DNA of 43,864 bases. Source: Pseudoduganella sp. (lineage in GTDB: Bacteria; Pseudomonadota; Gammaproteobacteria; Burkholderiales; Burkholderiaceae_D). The notes beneath the pieces were generated by a model, which saw only the letters and a list, made by a program, of their open reading frames with translations, was not told the DNA's origin and did not search any database. The stretch is taken from contig JAJTCO010000056.1 in assembly GCA_021323265.1 (NCBI GenBank), forward strand, positions 1-43,864. Reading direction: 5' to 3'. Below are positions 36,156 to 43,864 of this stretch, one piece after another. How positions within the stretch are numbered: the stretch's first letter is position 1; each line of letters begins with the position of its first letter. The position numbers and the translations under genes are program-made.

Positions 36156-36695
36156 TCACGCTTCCGCTTCGGGCACCAGTACCAGGAGATCGGTTGCGCC
36201 CACGTCCACGCCGGCCTGGGAAAGCAAGGTCGTGGCCTGGCCGCGGTGGTGCGTCTGGTGGTTGAAGAAATGCAGCAGCAACAGGCCGAGCGATCGGTTG
36301 TTGCTCTCGCCATTGAAACGGCGGTAGCTGATGACCGCATCGAGGCCGGCCTCGTCCAGCGTGGCCACCCAGTCCTTGATCGCCTGGTCCAGCCAGGCGC
36401 GCCGTGCGCGCAACCCCGCCAGGGTATCGCACAGCGGCTGGTCCAGCGCGGCCGGCGTCGGCAGGGCGGTCACCGGCGCCAGCGCGGTGGCGAAGCGCGG
36501 ATGGCTGGCAAAGCGTTTCAGCCAAATGGTGTCGGCCACCGCGATATGGTTGAGCGTTGCCAGGAGGGAGCCAAAGAAGGCGCCCCGGTCGGCCGCCAGC
36601 TCGCCGGGCGGCAGGGTGGCGGCAGCCTCGTACAGCTTGTGGTTCATCCACTCGTTGTAGTGGGCCAGCAGGGTGAAATGGGCAGTTCTGGACAT
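36156..36695 (-). CDS. DinB-family protein
   Basis: This 179-residue protein is a four-helix bundle of the DinB/YfiT type with candidate metal ligands in TLNHIAVADTIW and HFFNHQTHHRGQ. Members include thiol-dependent S-transferases and damage-induced proteins of unknown action. The sequence HYNEWMNHKLYEAA near the N-terminus is common in the subgroup. The gene is divergent from ychF (70 bp between starts). Confidence 0.88.
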   Translation of the reverse strand: MSRTAHFTLLAHYNEWMNHKLYEAAATLPPGELAADRGAFFGSLLATLNHIAVADTIWLKRFASHPRFATALAPVTALPTPAALDQPLCDTLAGLRARRAWLDQAIKDWVATLDEAGLDAVISYRRFNGESNNRSLGLLLLHFFNHQTHHRGQATTLLSQAGVDVGATDLLVLVPEAEA

Positions 36696-36765
36696 GTTCT
36701 GGGGTACAATCTCGGTCTATTTGCGGCGCACGCCGTAGCAGAACAATATCATTTAAAGGTTTCAC

Positions 36766-37857
36766 ATGAGTCTGAAATGCGGCATCGTCGGCCTGCCTAA
36801 CGTCGGCAAGTCCACCCTCTTCAATGCACTGACCAAGGCCGGCATCGCAGCCGAAAACTACCCGTTCTGCACCATCGAGCCGAACGTGGGCGTGGTGGAG
36901 GTGCCTGATCCGCGCATGCAGCAGCTGGCCGATATCGTCAAGCCGGAACGCATGGTCAACGCCATCGTGGAATTCGTCGACATCGCCGGCCTGGTGGCCG
37001 GCGCGTCCAAGGGCGAAGGCTTGGGCAACCAGTTCCTGTCGCACATCCGTGAAACCGACGCCATCGTCAACGTGGTGCGCTGTTTCGAAGACGACAACGT
37101 GATCCACGTGTCCGGCCGCGTCTCGCCGCTGGACGACATCGAAGTGATCCAGACCGAGCTGGCGCTGGCCGACCTGGGCACCGTGGAAAAGGCGATCCAT
37201 CGCGAACAGAAGAAGGCCCGCTCGGGCGACAAGGATGCCGCCAAGCTGGTGGCCCTGCTGGAAGTGCTGGTACCGCACCTGAACGAAGCCAAGCCGGTGC
37301 GCGCGCTGGGCCTGGGTCCTGACGAAATGGCCCTGATCAAGCCGCTGTGCCTGATCACCGCCAAGCCGGCCATGTACGTGGCCAACGTATCCGAGAGCGG
37401 CTTCACCAACAACCCGTTGCTGGACCAGCTGACCAAGTACGCCGAAGCGCAGAACGCGCCGATCGTGGCCATCTGCGCCGCCATCGAAGCGGAAATCGCC
37501 GACCTGGACGACGCCGACAAGGAAGCCTTCCTGGCCGACATGGGCATGCAGGAGCCTGGCCTGGACCGCCTGATCCGCGCCGGCTACAAGCTGCTGGGCC
37601 TGCAGACCTACTTCACCGCCGGCGTGAAGGAAGTGCGCGCCTGGACCATCCACGTGGGCGATACCGCGCCACAGGCGGCCGGCGTGATCCACACCGACTT
37701 CGAGCGCGGCTTCATCCGCGCCCAGACCATCGCCTTCGACGACTTCATCGCCTACAAGGGCGAAGCGGGCGCCAAGGAAGCGGGCAAGATGCGCGCGGAA
37801 GGCAAGGAATACGTGGTCAAGGATGGCGACGTGCTGAACTTCCTGTTCAACGTCTGA
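36766..37857 (+). CDS. ychF: Redox-regulated ATPase YchF (OLA1 family)
   Basis: This 363-residue Obg-related P-loop NTPase prefers ATP and binds ribosomes. The motifs are GLPNVGKST (G1), FCTIEPNVG (switch), [20 protein letters not shown] (G3 and after) and NVSE in place of NKxD at G4, the reason for ATP preference. A coiled-coil insert and a TGS-like C-terminal domain follow, ending with [11 protein letters not shown] terminator lies 60 bp after the stop. The integrase-carrying island begins just downstream. Confidence 0.97.
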   Translation: MSLKCGIVGLPNVGKSTLFNALTKAGIAAENYPFCTIEPNVGVVEVPDPRMQQLADIVKPERMVNAIVEFVDIAGLVAGASKGEGLGNQFLSHIRETDAIVNVVRCFEDDNVIHVSGRVSPLDDIEVIQTELALADLGTVEKAIHREQKKARSGDKDAAKLVALLEVLVPHLNEAKPVRALGLGPDEMALIKPLCLITAKPAMYVANVSESGFTNNPLLDQLTKYAEAQNAPIVAICAAIEAEIADLDDADKEAFLADMGMQEPGLDRLIRAGYKLLGLQTYFTAGVKEVRAWTIHVGDTAPQAAGVIHTDFERGFIRAQTIAFDDFIAYKGEAGAKEAGKMRAEGKEYVVKDGDVLNFLFNV

Positions 37858-37919
37858 TTCGAGCAAGCCATTTCAGGCGATTGCATCTGCTTGCAGATGT
37901 ATCACTGAAAGCGACGCAG

Positions 37920-37945
37920 AGCCCCGTAGATACGGGGCTTTTTCA
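37920..37945 (+). terminator. Rho-independent terminator after ychF
   Basis: AGCCCCGTA / TACGGGGCT stem with a short loop, followed by TTTTT. A second small hairpin (CATCTGC / GCAGATG, 37884-37899) lies just before it. Confidence 0.85.
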
Positions 37946-37952
37946 TTTCAAC

Positions 37953-37968
37953 TCGTTGCATGCAACGA
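37953..37968. promoter_or_regulatory. Perfect 16-bp palindrome upstream of the integrase
   Basis: TCGTTGCATGCAACGA is a perfect inverted repeat in the gap between the ychF terminator and the integrase. It may be an operator, a recombination-related site or part of the island boundary. It shares the CGTTGCA/TGCAACG core with the palindrome in lptM at 4047. Confidence 0.5.
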
Positions 37969-38013
37969 CACTTGATAGCGCTGCGTAAGTGAATACCGAC
38001 AGGTATATGGATC

Positions 38014-38043
38014 TTGCGCTAGGTCGATGAAGGTGTATATGAT
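38014..38043 (+). promoter_or_regulatory. Candidate promoter of the integrase gene
   Basis: TTGCGC (38014-38019) and TATGAT (38038-38043) lie 18 bp apart, about 33 bp before the integrase ATG, which has AGGAG at 38062-38066. Confidence 0.4.
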
Positions 38044-38075
38044 GAAGCCCTGAGCACGAACAGGAGAGCTTCCCG

Positions 38076-39263
38076 ATGCTGACAGATGCCCAGTGCCGAG
38101 CCGCCAAGCCCAGAGAAGGCATCTACCGCCTCAATGACTACAAGGGGCTCTACCTAGAAATCAAACCCAACGGCATCAAGGCTTGGCGCTATCGCTTCAA
38201 GCTCAATGACAAGGCCTCGTGGTTCGCGCTTGGCGACTACCCCAGCGTGACGCTCGGCGAGGCTAGAGAGAAATGCGAGGCGGCACGGAAGCTGGTCAGG
38301 GAGGGCATCAATCCCGTTCAGAACCGGCAGATCGAACGCATCAAGCGCGAGCAAGACTCAGCAAACACGTTCGAGGCCGTCGCCAAGGAGTGGCTGGCTC
38401 TGAAGGACTGGAAGGAAGTGACCAAGAAGCGAAGAATCTACATGCTGGAGCGCGTGGTCTTCCCGTCGATTGGCAAGCTGCCGGTACGTCAGATCACTCC
38501 GGCCCATGTCCTCGACATTCTCAACAAGACGGTCAAGCGGGGTGCCCCCACCGTAGCGGCTGAAGCCAAGCGCACCATGTCTGGCGTGTTCGAGCATGCA
38601 GTCGCGACTCTACGGGCGGACACTGACCCCGTTTGGCCGGTTCGCAAAGCGCTGCCGCCCAACAAGGCGCAACACAAGCGCGCCCTCAGCGCGGAGGAAG
38701 TCGGCGAGCTGCTGAACGATTTTGACGGCCATGGCGGCAACTTCCAGACCATCAAGGCCTTTCAGCTGATGTGGCTGACGCTCAGCCGCCCGAATGAATC
38801 CGTCCAAGCAGAATGGGCCGAGTTCGACTTGGACAAGGCGCTCTGGACCATTCCGGCACGTCGCATGAAGGCGCGGCGAGAGCACGTCGTTCCGCTACCG
38901 ACACAGGCGGTCGAACTTCTCACGGCCATGCATCCAATCACGGGGCACACGAAGTTCGTTTTCCCGAACCGCGATGACCGCCAGCGCCCAATGGCCGACG
39001 CAGCCCTGCGGCAGGCGCTCAAGAAGCTCGGCTGGGCAACCAAGTACAGCCCGCATGGCACGCGCACCACGGGCAGCACCCGGCTCAATGAACTGGGCTA
39101 TCGGTCTGACGCCATTGAGGCCCAGCTTGCCCATGCGGAGCCGAACAGTGTTCGGCGCACATATAACCATGCCACCTACCTGGACGAGCAGCGAGTCATG
39201 ATGCAAGACTGGGCTAACAAACTGAACGAGTGGAAGACCCGCGCACGGAAGGATGCCAACTAG
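38076..39263 (+). CDS. Tyrosine-type site-specific integrase (DUF4102/P4 family)
   Basis: This 395-residue recombinase has an N-terminal arm-binding DUF4102 domain (DAQCRAAKPREGIYRLND, LGDYPSVTLGEAREKC), a core-binding SAM-like domain (about 97-180) and a catalytic domain. Catalytic residues are visible: Arg238 (LTLSRPNES), Lys264 or Lys266, His327-X2-Arg330 (HGTRTTGST), His353 (QLAHAEPN) and Tyr363 (RRTYNHATY). The protein is full length, so the island may still be mobile. Its stop codon is 3 bp from the convergent qatD stop. Members usually integrate at tRNA or other conserved 3' ends; here the neighbour is ychF. Confidence 0.93.
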   Translation: MLTDAQCRAAKPREGIYRLNDYKGLYLEIKPNGIKAWRYRFKLNDKASWFALGDYPSVTLGEAREKCEAARKLVREGINPVQNRQIERIKREQDSANTFEAVAKEWLALKDWKEVTKKRRIYMLERVVFPSIGKLPVRQITPAHVLDILNKTVKRGAPTVAAEAKRTMSGVFEHAVATLRADTDPVWPVRKALPPNKAQHKRALSAEEVGELLNDFDGHGGNFQTIKAFQLMWLTLSRPNESVQAEWAEFDLDKALWTIPARRMKARREHVVPLPTQAVELLTAMHPITGHTKFVFPNRDDRQRPMADAALRQALKKLGWATKYSPHGTRTTGSTRLNELGYRSDAIEAQLAHAEPNSVRRTYNHATYLDEQRVMMQDWANKLNEWKTRARKDAN

Positions 39264-39266
39264 CGC

Positions 39267-40004
39267 TCAGCGCTGCTTCATGATCGCCAGGAGACGGTGA
39301 GAATTTTCGCTCAGCAGAGTTGCCGCTTCCTGGGTGGAGATACCCCATGCTTGTCCAAGGTGCCAGGCGGTGAGGTCAGCGCTCCAGGGCGGAACTGGCT
39401 TGTCATCGACCCGTGCAAATGGGCCGTCACTTTCGGGAACAACAAAGTGCCGCGGTAGCTTCGCCGCCAACGCCCGGCCACTACTCGATGCAAATGCGGC
39501 TGGCCCGATGCTGAACCAGCAGCCTCGCTCTTCCGCAGCTCGCAGCTCCTTTACCGTCCCTGTGAACCAGTGCATTACTGCGGTCCCAAATCCGGCATGT
39601 CGATCCAGAATAGCCAATACGTCATTCACAGCTTGGCGTGAATGAATGCTGAGCACACGACCGCCCAGTGCCGAGCTACGTTCAATGATGGCCTCAAATA
39701 GGCAGAGCTGAACATCGTAGCTCTTGCTGTACCGAGACGAGCCATCAAGGCCGACTTCGCCAATGGCTGCGACATCGCCAATTTGCGTCAACAGAAGGTC
39801 AAGCTCGCCAGCACGCTCGTGCGCAATCTCTGGATGAAGTCCTGGGGTGACAAGTACATTCGCTGCGCCCGTGAGCACACGCGCAGTCGCAACAAAGGCC
39901 TTTGGGCTGGTAGTCACCAGCCATGTGAATTCATTCTTCTGCGCAGCTTCCTTGAATACCTCGCGAGCGTTCGGATAGAGGTCAAGGTGGCAGTGGAAAT
40001 CCAT
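39267..40004 (-). CDS. qatD: QatD, TatD-family nuclease of the Qat antiphage system
   Basis: This 245-residue TatD-like metal-dependent hydrolase keeps all ligands of the family: HCH (His4, His6), Glu83 in GEVGLD, His121 in SIHSR, His145 in MHWFTG and Asp193 in ESDGPF. TatD enzymes are DNases; in Qat systems this subunit is required for phage defence. The ATG at 40004 overlaps the qatC stop (TGATG); a GTG one codon earlier is possible. It is the last gene of the operon and ends 3 bp from the integrase stop. Confidence 0.88.
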   Translation of the reverse strand: MDFHCHLDLYPNAREVFKEAAQKNEFTWLVTTSPKAFVATARVLTGAANVLVTPGLHPEIAHERAGELDLLLTQIGDVAAIGEVGLDGSSRYSKSYDVQLCLFEAIIERSSALGGRVLSIHSRQAVNDVLAILDRHAGFGTAVMHWFTGTVKELRAAEERGCWFSIGPAAFASSSGRALAAKLPRHFVVPESDGPFARVDDKPVPPWSADLTAWHLGQAWGISTQEAATLLSENSHRLLAIMKQR

Positions 40005-41266
40005 CACAGTACGCCATCCCTCTGTAGCAAGGCTTCAAGCTCATTCAGCCCATTAGCAAGTACGTTCCTGTATGCCAACCTGGCAGCGGGCTCGGCAAAT
40101 GCCAGAGAGGCCCCCAAGAACCGGTCCAAGCCCTTCTGCCGGGCCGTGAGTACGGCAAGGGCTGCAGCCATCGCGTCATCTGGTCCACTAGCCTTGTTCG
40201 CGTCGGCCAACGAGCGGTGTACGTACTCGGTTGTGTCGCGCGTAGGGTCCCAGGCGATAAATGCGGCTTTGCGAATCATGCAAGGAACACACCGGCCGCA
40301 GTGCTTTCGGTTGTAGGTGCGAAAACGGCCGCAACTCGTGGAGTCCGCCGCCAACTGCTGAAGCAGAGGCTGGTTGAGACACTCGTTGAGCATCTGGCCC
40401 TTGGTTTTGAACTGATAGGGAAGTTCAAGCCGAACAGGCACATCCAATCCGTCCAACACGCTCTGCAACATTGCGATGAACTGCGGGTGCGTGGTCCGGG
40501 TGCTCAAACTAGAGACGCGTCCTGGCACCAAAGGCGGATTGATGCAAATGAATCCATTTTCTGGAACAAACACCTGGACAGGATCACTGGAAACCCGCGA
40601 GGCAGCCAGCACCGCGAACGCGTAAAAGGCCAGAGACCGAGCGCGCGTTGAACTCTCACGTTGGCCGCTAAAGCTGATGCCATGGCTCCACTGCCAGTGA
40701 GACCCCACCCCGCCAAGCTGCGCTGCGTAATTCCTCTGACGCTGAGAATCCTCATGTGCCAGCTGCGACACAAACATCGGGCGGCGACCTTGTGCAACGA
40801 GGTCTATCCCCCCTATGAGGCTATCGAGGCCGCCTGATAGCAGGGACACACAGTCGCGCGCAGTCGCGACGGGGCTGCCATCCGGCGGCGTTGCTCCGCC
40901 AGCTACGAAATGGAGCTTCCAGTAGTCGCCAGTGAGAACCTTGAGAAGTGCTTCAAGCTTTTCTTGGAAGGGCAGCCAGCGCAATGGCTCATGCAGGCCT
41001 ACAGTGAGCTCAACTACTCGCGTCCAGCCATCCGCACTCGTACTTCGAAGACAGGCCAAGTCGGCTGCGCAAACTGCTAGGCAGAACTGAACGAAGTCCC
41101 AGACCTGAGCGCTCGGGGCGAACTCGCGCCGCTTCAACGAACCTCGCCATCCTTTCGCGATGGTGCCAACTCCGGGGCGTCGGGCGCTCTTGAAGTAGGT
41201 AAATGCGAGTTCTCCGGCATCTAGGCGCGCAGGCAAGAAGTCAGGTGTTGTACATAGAACTTTCAT
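40004..41266 (-). CDS. qatC: QatC, QueC-like ATP-binding enzyme of the Qat antiphage system
   Basis: This 420-residue protein combines an N-terminal domain of about 135 residues with a PP-loop ATPase domain: SGGLDS (144-149) is the pyrophosphate-binding loop, and Cys312, Cys323, Cys326 and Cys329 (C-X10-C-X2-C-X2-C) form the zinc site known from QueC, the preQ0 synthase. QueC-like enzymes adenylate a carboxylate and make an amide or nitrile. As the only QueC-like gene in a defence operon without queuosine genes, it should act on a non-tRNA substrate. It overlaps qatB by four bases (ATGA) and qatD by one. Confidence 0.88.
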   Translation of the reverse strand: MKVLCTTPDFLPARLDAGELAFTYFKSARRPGVGTIAKGWRGSLKRREFAPSAQVWDFVQFCLAVCAADLACLRSTSADGWTRVVELTVGLHEPLRWLPFQEKLEALLKVLTGDYWKLHFVAGGATPPDGSPVATARDCVSLLSGGLDSLIGGIDLVAQGRRPMFVSQLAHEDSQRQRNYAAQLGGVGSHWQWSHGISFSGQRESSTRARSLAFYAFAVLAASRVSSDPVQVFVPENGFICINPPLVPGRVSSLSTRTTHPQFIAMLQSVLDGLDVPVRLELPYQFKTKGQMLNECLNQPLLQQLAADSTSCGRFRTYNRKHCGRCVPCMIRKAAFIAWDPTRDTTEYVHRSLADANKASGPDDAMAAALAVLTARQKGLDRFLGASLAFAEPAARLAYRNVLANGLNELEALLQRDGVL

Positions 41267-42126
41267 TCGACAAATACCTCAAGGGTTGAGGCCAAGACTT
41301 CACTGGCAAGTCGTTGATGGTCAATCCCGCGTGGTCCTTGTCGGTCAAGAACCACCTTGACTTGCGCCTTAACATATTCCTTGATGTCGTTCCGATACAG
41401 CTGGATTTGCCGCGCGTCGAACTTAAGCTTCTCGTATGTTTGACCCAGTTGCAGGTCAACGCGATTACATAGGTCGTTGGCGACGATGTATCCGATGAGG
41501 TCCCCGATTTGTGCATCTGTCAGATTGAAGATGTCGACTTCAGGGGCTACCTCGTACAGCTGACCAAGCGCTTCTGCCGCAGCGTTCCGAATGGATTCTT
41601 CGTCGACACTTCCTGTGTTCGGAAGAACTTCTTTGACCACCTCAAGGACGAGGTCGTTTGCTGAAAGGTTCTGGGCGCGAACCCGGTGGACCCAGTCGAC
41701 AACTCGTGGGTCCGTGGCATCCCGTGCCGACGCAAGAAATTGCCCCAGTTGGCCGGCCCCCTGAGCCGTCGCTCTCATGGTGGCCGCTGCTCGTCGCGGG
41801 CCGCCCATTCCCTTGCTGACCATGCTCTTGGTCGCACTGCGCAGAGCTTCGCGCCCCCCGCCACCAAGGAATGCCGACATGCCAGAACGGGCTGGAGCAA
41901 AGCGGCGGTCAGGCGCTAGCGCAGGCCCGGTCACATCACCTTCTTCACAGCCAGCCGCGTCGCCCTGCCCGTCAGCGTTGGCATCGTTGGCATCAGCCGG
42001 AGGAGGGCCTTCGCCATCACCAGGCGCAGGGCTGTCTCCGCCATTGCCGCCTTCGGGCGGCGACAGCCACTCAGGATCAAAGGGGGAGCGGAAGCCGCCA
42101 CCTTTGCTTGATGTTGACGTTCCCAT
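41263..42126 (-). CDS. qatB: QatB, Qat antiphage system protein
   Basis: This 287-residue protein begins MGTSTSSKGGGFRSP and has a disordered, Gly/Pro/Asp-rich N-terminal ~75 residues, a Gly/Ala-rich helical stretch (SAFLGGGGREALRSATKS) and a helical C-terminal half. The Met-Gly-Thr-Ser start with Gly-rich tail and the position between the KAP ATPase and the QueC-like gene identify QatB. No enzymatic motif is visible, so it is probably a substrate or effector partner. The start overlaps the qatA stop (TGATG). Confidence 0.85.
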   Translation of the reverse strand: MGTSTSSKGGGFRSPFDPEWLSPPEGGNGGDSPAPGDGEGPPPADANDANADGQGDAAGCEEGDVTGPALAPDRRFAPARSGMSAFLGGGGREALRSATKSMVSKGMGGPRRAAATMRATAQGAGQLGQFLASARDATDPRVVDWVHRVRAQNLSANDLVLEVVKEVLPNTGSVDEESIRNAAAEALGQLYEVAPEVDIFNLTDAQIGDLIGYIVANDLCNRVDLQLGQTYEKLKFDARQIQLYRNDIKEYVKAQVKVVLDRQGPRGIDHQRLASEVLASTLEVFVE

Positions 42127-43864
42127 CAGCGCGCTCCTTTCCTGGCTTGTTCAATAGCTTGCTTGACCGGTCTGGAAGCATCACCGGAGGCATGCCACTG
42201 ATCGAGCACAGGGCGAGCCCACGTCTGCTCATACAGGAGAGGGACGAGCCCTGGACCGACCTCCTTGATGGGCGCCTGGGCCAGCAAAGCGGCGGCCTTT
42301 GCACCAAGGTCAGGAAAGATCTTGGAGATTTCCAGCAATGACACAACGTCTTCGGTTTGTCGCCAGTTTCGCTTTGGTGACTTCAGCTGCCACACCTTGG
42401 CCATTACAGCGTCAGCCTGACTCACTCCAGCTGCTCGAATTGCCTGTGTCAGCGGCTCATTTGCGCTGGTCGCAACCATCAGCGCATCCCGCAAAGCACG
42501 GCCTTCGGTCGTCAAGCTGTCGTCACCGAAGTCCCGCATCGCGGAGTCCCTGCTCAGGTGGAGCAATGGGCGCAAGTCCATTTCGCCAAGTGCAGGCTCT
42601 AGTCCAAGCCATTCCTTATGGAAAAACTCGTCCTTGAATGGCTCAGGCAAGGCCACACCTTCTCGGGTCGCGTGCTCAGCCACTCGAATCGCATCGACTC
42701 GTCCTTCCGTCGCGGAAGTGACTCGGCCTGCCAGCGCGTTTGCCAAGGCTTCGTCACAGCGCTCCAAGAGGTGCCATTTGGCCAAGGCCTTGAGGTCCAA
42801 TTCAATCCCCTGAGGCTTGGCTAGGGCTGACCGGAGAAAGACAGTGTTGAGGAACCGCTTCATCAGGCGCGGATTGGCGTTTACCTTGCTCGAACTCGTG
42901 AGCAGCGGTGCCAACCCCTCAGCCAATTCCATCAGCTCGACCAAGTGAGCGTTCTGAGGATTGATGAGGCCCTTCAAAAATTCCAGCGTCACTGCATCAC
43001 CGCGCCAACTGGTCTTGAGGCGTTCAGAGACGGCCTGAACCGCGCGAGTGAACTGACCATCGACGAACTGACCGTCGGTTAAGGCCCGTTCCAGCAGTAA
43101 CAACGCCAGGTAGGCCTTTGCCTCATTCACACCTAGCCTTGGCACATGCAGCGGGACTTGGATAAGCTTGTCGAAGTAGTTCGTCGCAACCTCATCACTG
43201 ATGCCTGTCCCCGCAAAGTGCACTCGCACAGCTCCCCGGATGAACTCGTTGTCGGCCGCAACAACAAACGCGCTGCGTTTCAGGAATAGCAGCAGGCGAA
43301 TGGATTCAAGTGTCGAAATGGCCGTCTGCGGGAGACAGCGGTCAAGGTCATCCACGAACACGACAAGGGTAATCTTCAGCTCTTCCAGAAGCTCCTCAAG
43401 CGCATCTCGAAATGCCTGAATTTCGCCTGGCAGTGAGACCGGCTCTGCAGGCTTCAGTAAGCCCCAATCCTCATCCTTCTCAGCCTTGTCGTCAGCGGCC
43501 TCTCCCTGTTCGTCGCCAAAGCCAAACTTTGCGAGCGTGCGTCCAATCAAGCCAATAGGAATGCCTGTGGCGATCGTTGCTGCCGCCTCGCCCCCGAGTT
43601 GAACGATTCGCAGCAGATTGATGCGTTGAAGAAGCCTTTTTGCTTTCTTCAACAGCCCCTCGTCGGAGGAAGCTCGGCGCAACACTTCATCACCGACCAT
43701 TTGAAGAAGAGCACTACGTGCGCCTTCGAAGTCCTGGTAAAGCCAAGGATTGAAGGTGACCACCACGTACGTATTCTTGTCGGGGACTGCGTCGATGTTC
43801 AGCCGTGAAGCGACCATGCGTACCAATGAGGATTTCCCAACGCCCCAGCCGCCGGATACGCCAA
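42126..43864 (-). CDS. qatA: QatA, KAP-family P-loop ATPase of the Qat antiphage system (5' end outside window)
   Basis: The frame is open to the window edge; 579 residues are visible, and the missing N-terminus is probably only a few dozen residues because the Walker A motif GGWGVGKSS is encoded at 43853-43827. Next come FNPWLYQDFEGARSALLQ, a KAP signature, a hydrophobic stretch (about 82-98 counted from 43826, possible membrane insertion), and Walker B VVFVDDLDRCLP (about 155-166). KAP ATPases are STAND-related NTPases, often membrane-associated; QatA probably senses infection or powers the complex. The upstream promoter is outside the window. Confidence 0.9.
   Translation of the reverse strand, partial: GVSGGWGVGKSSLVRMVASRLNIDAVPDKNTYVVVTFNPWLYQDFEGARSALLQMVGDEVLRRASSDEGLLKKAKRLLQRINLLRIVQLGGEAAATIATGIPIGLIGRTLAKFGFGDEQGEAADDKAEKDEDWGLLKPAEPVSLPGEIQAFRDALEELLEELKITLVVFVDDLDRCLPQTAISTLESIRLLLFLKRSAFVVAADNEFIRGAVRVHFAGTGISDEVATNYFDKLIQVPLHVPRLGVNEAKAYLALLLLERALTDGQFVDGQFTRAVQAVSERLKTSWRGDAVTLEFLKGLINPQNAHLVELMELAEGLAPLLTSSSKVNANPRLMKRFLNTVFLRSALAKPQGIELDLKALAKWHLLERCDEALANALAGRVTSATEGRVDAIRVAEHATREGVALPEPFKDEFFHKEWLGLEPALGEMDLRPLLHLSRDSAMRDFGDDSLTTEGRALRDALMVATSANEPLTQAIRAAGVSQADAVMAKVWQLKSPKRNWRQTEDVVSLLEISKIFPDLGAKAAALLAQAPIKEVGPGLVPLLYEQTWARPVLDQWHASGDASRPVKQAIEQARKGAR

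Larger units (their letters stand above)
37944..43864. mobile_element. Integrase-bearing defence island (left part; continues past window)
   Basis: From just after the ychF terminator the gene content switches from core to a DUF4102-type tyrosine integrase plus a Qat operon, and codon third positions become less GC-rich by eye than in ychF or pth. No tRNA gene or clear attachment-site repeat is visible near the left edge; the right edge lies outside the window, so att sites cannot be matched. The exact left boundary between 37858 and 38075 is an inference. Confidence 0.7.

Noticed and set aside
37884..37945. Possible small RNA or tRNA remnant serving as attachment site
   Set aside because: Two hairpins are present, but no cloverleaf, T-loop or CCA end; the second is best explained as the ychF terminator.
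39267..40004. Housekeeping TatD DNase
   Set aside because: The overlap with the QueC-like gene and the KAP ATPase context fit QatD better than an isolated tatD.
40004..41266. Queuosine biosynthesis queC
   Set aside because: The protein is far longer than QueC (420 against about 230 residues), and no queD, queE or queF lies nearby.
1..43864. CRISPR arrays, rRNA genes and insertion sequences
   Set aside because: No regularly spaced repeats, rRNA sequence, transposase motif or terminal inverted repeats were seen in the window.

Overview
The window looks like chromosomal DNA of a betaproteobacterium of the order Burkholderiales, most likely an Oxalobacteraceae member of the Massilia/Duganella/Pseudoduganella kind. 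This rests on the high GC content, on the gene order (mrcA divergent from pilMNOPQ-aroK-aroB-dgt; TPR lipoprotein-lolB-ispE-tRNA-Gln-prs-rplY with mutM/mutY pointing away) and on the GGGTCAGACCC intergenic repeats. The genus is an inference; no 16S or marker search was possible.

Region 1 (1-6.8 kb): the 3' part of a TonB-dependent receptor and its terminator; msrP-msrQ (periplasmic methionine sulfoxide repair); convergent lysA with lptM; divergent cyaY; then mrcA (PBP1A). Two GGGTCAGACCC repeat hairpins sit exactly at the ends of msrQ and mrcA and supply part of their coding or stop sequence.

Region 2 (7.1-17.3 kb): the type IV pilus assembly operon pilMNOPQ with overlapping junctions, a large Ig-like-repeat lipoprotein of unknown role, a single ORF that fuses shikimate kinase to 3-dehydroquinate synthase, and dgt.

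Region 3 (17.3-27.7 kb): a small coiled-coil/membrane protein, then on the minus strand a lipoprotein, a DUF1272 zinc-ribbon protein and a mutM / dynamin-like GTPase / mutY gene row. Divergent from it run a TPR lipoprotein, lolB, ispE, tRNA-Gln(UUG), prs and rplY. TPR protein, LolB and LptM all belong to outer-membrane biogenesis.

Region 4 (27.7-37.9 kb): the conserved housekeeping row (prs, rplY, pth, ychF) is interrupted by two groups of accessory genes. The first is a five-gene minus-strand cassette (small secreted protein, ArsR-type regulator, two small membrane proteins, DUF1460 protein) with a divergent SnoaL-like secreted protein and another coiled-coil/membrane protein. The second is a DUF2339/DUF3999 membrane protein pair plus a DinB-like protein.

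Region 5 (about 37.9 kb to the end): a tyrosine integrase of the DUF4102/P4 type and, convergent to it with 3 bp between stop codons, a four-gene translationally coupled operon that matches the QatABCD antiphage defence system (KAP ATPase, QatB, QueC-like QatC, TatD-like QatD). Codon use here is visibly less GC-biased than in the flanking core genes, so this is a horizontally acquired defence island whose far boundary, and the first codons of qatA, lie beyond the window. Qat is a described system, so the island is notable but not new in kind. The least explained pieces are the ArsR cassette, the dynamin-like gene between mutM and mutY, and the pilus-linked Ig lipoprotein.
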